Source: Flavobacteriia bacterium (GTDB taxonomy: Bacteria; Bacteroidota; Bacteroidia; Flavobacteriales_D; Crocinitomicaceae). Taken from it: DNA of 45,964 nucleotides. The stretch covers positions 1-45,964 of the forward strand of contig JACPDW010000009.1 of the NCBI GenBank assembly GCA_016183815.1, read 5' to 3'. The translations under genes were made by a program, and so were the position numbers. Each line of letters begins with the position of its first letter. Positions within the stretch are counted from its first letter, which is position 1. Shown piece by piece: positions 41,474 through 45,964 of the stretch. The notes beneath the pieces were generated by a model. That model searched no databases and had not been told where the DNA came from. It saw only the letters and a list, made by a program, of their open reading frames with translations.

Positions 41474-42061
41474 TTATTGTTCTTCCCAACTAAAATCAAC
41501 AGTTTTTGTAAAGGCAAAATTTTCCAAATTTGTATAAACAACTCCTGTCATGTTGATTGCACCTTTTGTAGTAAATCTTAGTTTATTGTTTTTCTTTGAA
41601 ACATAGATTTTCCCACCTTGACAAATAAAATAATAATATGCTCCATTTTCTTGTAGGGTTACATTAATACTCAAACTGTCTCCATTTGGTGTATATCCAA
41701 GTGATTTTTTAGTAGTGAGACTAATTTCTTTATATCCACCTTCAGCAACTTTACTTCTAATTTCTCTATAAACTTCTTCGTTTGAATAGCCATCGTTTCT
41801 TGCTATATTTATTTGACTATAAGAATAAGTATTAAACGGTTTACTTAAACTTGCTGAAGTAGCTGCAATATTTACACTAAAAGCATCAGCACTTGAGTTA
41901 TTTACCTCACCACTTATTTTCCAATAATTTGTTGTAGGTGGCGTAAACCCAGAAGGTGTGGGTGTAGGGTTGTTGTTTGTAGGCTCATTTTCACTTTCTT
42001 TTTTACATGATAATGTTAATGTACATAAACCGATAAGGATAAATAAATGTGTTTTTTTCAT
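41474..42061 (-). CDS. Lipoprotein of unknown function
   Basis: A 195-residue protein. The signal FILIGLCTLTLSCKKESE carries a lipobox with acylated Cys near residue 18, followed by a flexible Asn/Pro linker (NEPTNNNPTPTPSGFTPP). The rest is beta-rich (YWKISGEVNNSSADAFSVN, INMTGVVYTNLENFAF) and resembles small Bacteroidota outer-membrane or periplasmic lipoproteins without a named domain. I prefer ATG 42061 over 42097 because it places the lipobox correctly and the -7 element TATTTTTG (42078-42085) lies between the two. I do not recognise the family. Confidence 0.7.
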   Translation of the reverse strand: MKKTHLFILIGLCTLTLSCKKESENEPTNNNPTPTPSGFTPPTTNYWKISGEVNNSSADAFSVNIAATSASLSKPFNTYSYSQINIARNDGYSNEEVYREIRSKVAEGGYKEISLTTKKSLGYTPNGDSLSINVTLQENGAYYYFICQGGKIYVSKKNNKLRFTTKGAINMTGVVYTNLENFAFTKTVDFSWEEQ

Positions 42062-42077
42062 AATAATAAAATTTTGA

Positions 42078-42085
42078 CAAAAATA
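42078..42085 (-). promoter_or_regulatory. -7 element of the lipoprotein gene
   Basis: The minus strand reads TATTTTTG, 16 bases before the ATG at 42061. No TTG is at the right distance upstream. Confidence 0.45.
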
Positions 42086-42158
42086 AATTGAAATCATAAA
42101 TTACTGCTACGTCAAATGACTTATTAATTTATTTCTATTGTATTATTTTATAAAAAAA

Positions 42159-43040
42159 TTAATGTTGTAAAAGATAACTTTTTAATAATTGTATTATGCT
42201 TGGTGAACAGACTGAAATACCAGCAAAAATTAATGAAAGACGATATTTAAAAACATCACTTTTTTTGTCTGCTTTCATTTTTTCTTCTACCCAAAAAGCT
42301 AAACGTATTGGCATCAAAAAAAAGAAACATAAAACAAGACATGAAAATAATACTAACATTGAATTAACAAAATAAGAATCTTTGTCGTTTTTTGTTCTTA
42401 CAATATACTCAATAAATTGATTGTTAGCTGAGTCCCAAAATAATTTTGTACAGACAATTGCCATTATTAATAAAAAAATTGTAGCAATAACTTCTTTTTT
42501 TGTTGTTGATATTTGATTAATAATTTTAATGTTTTTTATTCTCCATTTTTTTTCTTTTTCCCAATATTCTGCTTTTTCCTTTTCTGTATCTTCTTCTTCT
42601 CCAGAAATAATAAAGAGATTAGTTTCAAAAAGACAATAAGCAAAATTAAAAAGCTCTGCAAGTACAATAATGATAATAAATATTTTTTGAAAAGTATTAG
42701 CTTCATTTGTAACTCCTTGACCTAAAATTAACACAGAATACATACCTATACTAATCCTGAAAATCATACGTATTAAAAAAGCATAAATCATCATGCAACC
42801 AGGTTTGATTCTGCCATCATAAGGCGTGGATTGTATTTTTTTTGTGTTATTAATGATTTCGCGTATTTTAACATATTTTAATTTAAAAATAAAAGCCCAT
42901 GCCTCCCCTACCAATAAAATAAGAGAGAGAAAAACAATAATAAAAGTTGGAAGTTGAATTTTTAGTGTGACGTTAGATAGAAATAAAGTAATGATACTAA
43001 AAAATCCAAGTATTAAATTAAATTGAAATGAATTAATCAT
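42159..43040 (-). CDS. Multi-pass membrane protein of unknown function
   Basis: A 293-residue protein with about seven hydrophobic helices: FNLILGFFSIITLFLSN, FIIVFLSLILLVGEAWAFIF, MMIYAFLIRMIFRISIGMY, FIIIIVLAELFNFAYCLFET, VIATIFLLIMAIVCTKLFW, SMLVLFSCLVLCFFFLMPI and LIFAGISVCSPSIIQLLKS. A charged cytoplasmic-looking loop (EEEDTEKEKAEYWEKEKKWR) lies between helices 4 and 5. No catalytic or transport motif is recognisable. It stands alone on the minus strand, with 162 bases to pyk and 97 bases to the lipoprotein gene. Confidence 0.7.
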   Translation of the reverse strand: MINSFQFNLILGFFSIITLFLSNVTLKIQLPTFIIVFLSLILLVGEAWAFIFKLKYVKIREIINNTKKIQSTPYDGRIKPGCMMIYAFLIRMIFRISIGMYSVLILGQGVTNEANTFQKIFIIIIVLAELFNFAYCLFETNLFIISGEEEDTEKEKAEYWEKEKKWRIKNIKIINQISTTKKEVIATIFLLIMAIVCTKLFWDSANNQFIEYIVRTKNDKDSYFVNSMLVLFSCLVLCFFFLMPIRLAFWVEEKMKADKKSDVFKYRLSLIFAGISVCSPSIIQLLKSYLLQH

Positions 43041-43202
43041 ATCCTTAAATTAATGACGGTGTTATAAATTAATACAACACTAATTTCTATTGGAACAAAA
43101 ATAATAAAAGAAATTGATTACAAGTAAGATATAAATTTTAATGAACAATTGAAACGAACAAGCTTATAGAACACTAAATATATTTCATAATCTGCTATAA
43201 AA

Positions 43203-44621
43203 CTAATCTACTTCACTTAATTTTAACATATTTGATTTTCCATTTTCTTCAAGTGGAATAGAAGTGATATTGATAACTAATTCTCCTTTTTTCAATAATC
43301 CTTCTTTTTTCAGTAAGTATTTAATATCTGCTATTGTATGGTCAGTGCTTACTCTTTTATTGTAATAAAATCCTTTAACTCCCCAAACAAGGTTTAATTG
43401 TGTTAAAATCTGTTTGTTACTAGTAAAAACATACACAGGAGCTTTTGGTCTTTGAGAAGCAATTTTATATGCTGTATAACCAGAAAATGACATGGTTATG
43501 ATGGCATCTGCTTCTACTCTTTGAGCCAAACGGCAAGCATTAAAACAGATAGAGTCAGAAATAAAACGCTCGTTTCTTTGTATTGGAATTTGATCTTTGT
43601 GATAAATACCATCAAATGTTTCCATTTCTTTTACTATATTAAACATGGTTTTAATTACCTCCACAGGAAATTTCCCAACCGATGTTTCTCCCGAAAGCAT
43701 AACAGCATCCGCTCCATCTAAAACGGCATTGGCCACATCGTTTACTTCAGCTCTTGTAGGAGTGATGTTTGTAATCATACTTTCCATCATTTGTGTTGCA
43801 ACAATAATAGGTTTAGCTTTTTCTAAACTCTTGCTAATAAGCATCTTTTGAATAAGAGGTACATTTTGATAAGGAATTTCAACCCCTAAATCACCTCTTG
43901 CAACCATGATGGCATCGGTCTCTTCAATTATTTCATCAATGTCTTTGATTGCTTCTGGTTTTTCTATTTTTGCAATCACCTTAGCTTTTCCATGATTTTG
44001 TGATATAATCGATTTAAGTTCAATAATATCGCGAGCTGAACGAACAAATGAAAGTCCAATCCAATCTACATTTTGTTCGATTGCAAAATTTAAATCTTCT
44101 AAATCTTTGGGAGTTAAACAGGGTAAAGAAATTTTTGTATTTGGTAAGTTTACCCCTTTTTTAGAAGACAAAATACCACCGTGAACAATTTTACATAAAA
44201 TCTCTTTTTTACCGTCACTTTTGATGATTTCTAAAACAAATTTTCCGTCATCTAATAATATTTTTTCGCCTTTTTTTACATCTTTAGGAAGTTGTTCGTA
44301 ATTGATAGAGATTTTTGAAGTAGTACCGAGCACTTTTTCATTACTTACAATGATTTCTTCTCCCGACACAAGTAAAATTCCATTGTTTTCCACTTCATGA
44401 ATCCTAATTTTTGGACCTTGTAAATCAGCTAAAATCGCAATATTTAAACCTGTTTCATCGTTTATTTCTCTAATTATTTTTATCGCTTTAATATAGTCTT
44501 CATAAGATCCATGAGAAAAGTTAATACGACAAACATTCAATCCGTTTAATACCATTTGTTTTAACGTCTCTTTAGAAGAGCAAGCGGGACCTAAAGTGGC
44601 CACTATTTTAATTTTTTTCAT
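43203..44621 (-). CDS. pyk: Pyruvate kinase
   Basis: Pyk converts phosphoenolpyruvate and ADP to pyruvate and ATP. The 472 residues have MKKIKIVATLGPACSS, NFSHGSYEDY, the B-domain (about 70-165), GLSFVRSARDI, AKIEKPEAIKDIDE (active-site Lys), IMVARGDLGVEIP, ATQMMESM and ADAVMLSGETSVGKFP. The C-terminal regulatory domain is present (ADAIITMSFSGYTAYKIAS), ending SNMLKLSEVD. Length is normal. The IPExxxVDY gene ends five bases upstream, so the two are co-transcribed, a linkage conserved in Bacteroidota. Confidence 0.96.
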   Translation of the reverse strand: MKKIKIVATLGPACSSKETLKQMVLNGLNVCRINFSHGSYEDYIKAIKIIREINDETGLNIAILADLQGPKIRIHEVENNGILLVSGEEIIVSNEKVLGTTSKISINYEQLPKDVKKGEKILLDDGKFVLEIIKSDGKKEILCKIVHGGILSSKKGVNLPNTKISLPCLTPKDLEDLNFAIEQNVDWIGLSFVRSARDIIELKSIISQNHGKAKVIAKIEKPEAIKDIDEIIEETDAIMVARGDLGVEIPYQNVPLIQKMLISKSLEKAKPIIVATQMMESMITNITPTRAEVNDVANAVLDGADAVMLSGETSVGKFPVEVIKTMFNIVKEMETFDGIYHKDQIPIQRNERFISDSICFNACRLAQRVEADAIITMSFSGYTAYKIASQRPKAPVYVFTSNKQILTQLNLVWGVKGFYYNKRVSTDHTIADIKYLLKKEGLLKKGELVINITSIPLEENGKSNMLKLSEVD

Positions 44622-44626
44622 TTATT

Positions 44627-45055
44627 TTAGTTAAATATAATATTTTTTGTTGACTCTAACTCTTTAGCTTTGTAAGGCAATGCAATCATTACACTGTCAA
44701 TTTTACGGAGTTTGCTTAAACTTTCACTAATATCTACAACAATATTGTTGCAAAAAAATAAAAAATAATCCATCTGATGTTTTTCTGGTATTAATAATTT
44801 CCCTTGATTTTTATTTTTAATTAAATAGACTTCTAAAAAATCTTCCTCGTTTTGGTAATAAAAATATGGAAAAGATTTTAATTCGCCTTTCTTGTCAAAA
44901 AGTTCATAATTTCCGTTTGCTTTTGCCAATTGAAAGTAAAAGGTTTGGTTTATATTCCAAACTAAACGATAATCGGGGTGATGAGAATTGATACCAATTA
45001 AGTCGTATTGATAATCATTCTCAAAACTTAAATTATATTTTTTGACTTTTGTCAT
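44627..45055 (-). CDS. IPExxxVDY-family protein
   Basis: A 142-residue protein of the Bacteroidota family named after its IPExxxVDY motif, here LIPEKHQMDYFLFF with Met in place of Val. The N-terminus (FENDYQYDLIGINSHHPDYR, LVWNINQTFYFQLAK) also matches. The family's function is unknown, but its genes are usually next to pyruvate kinase, as here. The ATG lies only four bases after a TAACTTTG element, so the mRNA is probably leaderless and drives pyk as well. Confidence 0.85.
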   Translation of the reverse strand: MTKVKKYNLSFENDYQYDLIGINSHHPDYRLVWNINQTFYFQLAKANGNYELFDKKGELKSFPYFYYQNEEDFLEVYLIKNKNQGKLLIPEKHQMDYFLFFCNNIVVDISESLSKLRKIDSVMIALPYKAKELESTKNIIFN

Positions 45056-45059
45056 AGCA

Positions 45060-45067
45060 CAAAGTTA
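45060..45067 (-). promoter_or_regulatory. -7 element implying a leaderless transcript
   Basis: The minus strand reads TAACTTTG followed by TGCT and the ATG of the IPExxxVDY gene at 45055. With the usual distance from element to start site, transcription begins at or next to the start codon. Confidence 0.55.
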
Positions 45068-45180
45068 AGGATTTACCTGAGTTTGAGTTTAAAAACATCT
45101 TAAATATTTATCAAAACAAAATTAATAAATAAGCATTGTGTCATTTATAAGGTGAGTGAAAAATTCATTTCAAATCAAAT

Positions 45181-45216
45181 ACATTTTTAAATTGCCATTA
45201 TTAAAATTAAAAATGT
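45181..45216. repeat. Perfect 10-base inverted repeat
   Basis: ACATTTTTAA (45181-45190) and TTAAAAATGT (45207-45216) are exact reverse complements with a 16-base spacer. It could be a weak terminator or an operator. Confidence 0.45.
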
Positions 45217-45238
45217 CGATACAATATTGCCAGAGTCC

Positions 45239-45271
45239 GTTAACCTTAGGAAAAATAGTTCCGAAGGTAAC
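45239..45271. repeat. Imperfect stem-loop
   Basis: GTTAACCTTAGGAA (45239-45252) pairs with TTCCGAAGGTAAC (45259-45271), with one bulge and one mismatch and a short A-rich loop. It lies about 185 bases downstream of the ORF6N stop and is the most stable-looking fold in this stretch. Confidence 0.5.
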
Positions 45272-45410
45272 ATAGAACAAATCGTTAAGTTTCACATTGT
45301 ATCATTTATCTGATTTAAGTACTAATATAGTAATTAATTCCATAATCTGTACTGTTATTAATAAAAATTCATTTGCTATTTAATATCAAATACAATTTTA
45401 TATTTAAAAA

Positions 45411-45428
45411 GGTGCCAATTTTGACACC
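45411..45428. repeat. Hairpin behind the ORF6N gene, similar to one inside it
   Basis: GGTGCCAATTTTGACACC folds with GGTG/CACC and CAA/TTG around TT, with one C-A mismatch. A closely similar hairpin, GAGGTGACAATTTTGCACC, lies within the gene at 45744-45764. Confidence 0.5.
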
Positions 45429-45455
45429 ACACTTTAAATTCTAATCAAAAAAACA

Positions 45456-45950
45456 TTATTCTTTAGTTTTAAACCCAATTTTCACCCTTGTATTATGTTG
45501 TTTATTAATATTGTCCTTTTTTATAAGATAATTTATCGCCTCAAAAACATCAACAAATTGTTTGTCATATTTCCTTTCAAGTTCTTTTAGTTTAGTTAAT
45601 GCAAAATTTCTTATTAGTAAAAAGGTTCGCATGATGGAAATGTTAACTTGGATAGCTTTATCTGAATTAAGAACACCACTTAACATAGCAACTCCTTGTT
45701 CTGTGAAAGCATAAGGCAAATATCTAATTCCGCCTCTTTTGTTTGAGGTGACAATTTTGCACCTCAAACTTTGTCATTCATCAGCAGTTAATTCAAACAT
45801 AAAATCAGTTGGAAATCTTTTTAAGTTTGCTTTCACTGACCTTTTTAAATATTTAGTTTCTACTTCATAAAGTACTGCGAGATCAAAATCAAGGATTACT
45901 TTATGACCCCTTATGTCATAAATTTTGTGTTGAATAAGTTGTATTTCCAT
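45456..45950 (-). pseudogene. ORF6N-domain protein gene broken by an in-frame TGA
   Basis: The minus strand from ATG 45950 encodes [20 protein letters not shown], then [20 protein letters not shown] and [14 protein letters not shown], then TGA (45774-45776), then in the same frame QSLRCKIVTSNKRGGIRYLP, YAFTEQGVAMLSGVLNS and a C-terminal coiled coil ending IGFKTKE. This is the full ORF6N (KilA-N-associated) DNA-binding domain of phage and mobile-element proteins. The TGA stands where the family usually has Trp, so one TGG-to-TGA change explains it. TGA is a normal stop elsewhere here (ends of the genes at 11468 and 17696), so recoding is unlikely. A re-start at Met near 45767 would give only the C-terminal part, which lacks the N-terminal domain. 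Confidence 0.85.
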
Positions 45951-45964
45951 GTTTAGTTTATGAT

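Larger units (their letters stand above)
45068..45455. other. Gene-free stretch with inverted repeats
   Basis: No coding frame with protein character is seen on either strand. It holds a perfect 10-base inverted repeat (45181-45190 with 45207-45216), a long imperfect stem-loop (45239-45271) and a hairpin near the end of the ORF6N gene (45411-45428). It could contain the 3' region of the ORF6N transcript or a small RNA; nothing more can be shown. Confidence 0.5.

Noticed and set aside
43041-43202. Possible tRNA or small gene between the membrane protein and pyk.
   Set aside because: No cloverleaf, conserved tRNA T-loop sequence or coding frame was visible. Elsewhere in the window no tRNA or rRNA was recognised either.
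45774-45776. TGA read as Trp or selenocysteine in the ORF6N gene.
   Set aside because: TGA ends the genes at 11468 and 17696 in the same window, and no selenocysteine-type hairpin follows directly; a nonsense mutation is simpler.

Overview
The window is a chromosomal segment of a strongly AT-rich member of the Bacteroidota, most likely Flavobacteriales-like. The evidence is a Por-type (type IX secretion) C-terminal sorting domain, a TonB receptor with a carboxypeptidase-regulatory-like N-terminus, an IPExxxVDY-family gene beside pyruvate kinase, a fused DAHP synthase/chorismate mutase, almost no Shine-Dalgarno sequences, and many Bacteroidota-type promoters (TTG, about 19-20 bases, TAnnTTTG). 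I found no rRNA, tRNA, CRISPR array or complete insertion sequence.

Left end (1-2760): a decaying surface-protein region. It holds the 5' part of a large repetitive surface protein with no usable start codon, a type IX-secreted protein, a small XRE regulator, a GC-rich double hairpin, and a shattered remnant of a second surface protein whose break coincides with a palindrome. Region 2761-5958 carries fabI, a BadF/N-acetylglucosamine-kinase-type ATPase and a TPR/PD40 protein. Region 6011-14997 is a tightly overlapping block: GT4 glycosyltransferase, Wza-like lipoprotein, Wzc-like tyrosine kinase with a Tyr-Gly tail, WecA/MraY-type transferase and uvrA, followed by a LOG-family gene on its own promoter. 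A nine-copy heptamer repeat precedes a small membrane protein and an AlkC-type repair protein.

Region 16671-28855 lies on the minus strand in several units: an ECF sigma factor with a putative anti-sigma partner; metalloprotease, TonB receptor, DAHP synthase/chorismate mutase and EPSP synthase in close series; and ilvE followed by an efflux adaptor and an FtsX-type permease. Divergent from ilvE are recQ, amn and rimO (28957-33001).

Region 33025-39285 holds three tandem paralogues with a TPR sensor, one membrane helix and a PP2C/SpoIIE phosphatase. This is the most distinctive signalling locus here. Then come xth, dapD, divergent ruvX, a lipoprotein, a multi-pass membrane protein, pyk with its IPExxxVDY neighbour, a gene-free stretch of about 400 bases with several inverted repeats, and an ORF6N-domain gene broken by one in-frame TGA.

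Most genes are ordinary housekeeping genes. The best candidates for a second look are the triplicated TPR-PP2C locus, the surface-protein remnants with palindromes at their breakpoints, the paired hairpins inside and behind the ORF6N gene, the EPSP synthase with Ala at the glyphosate-determining Gly position, and the adaptor/permease pair lacking an adjacent ATPase.
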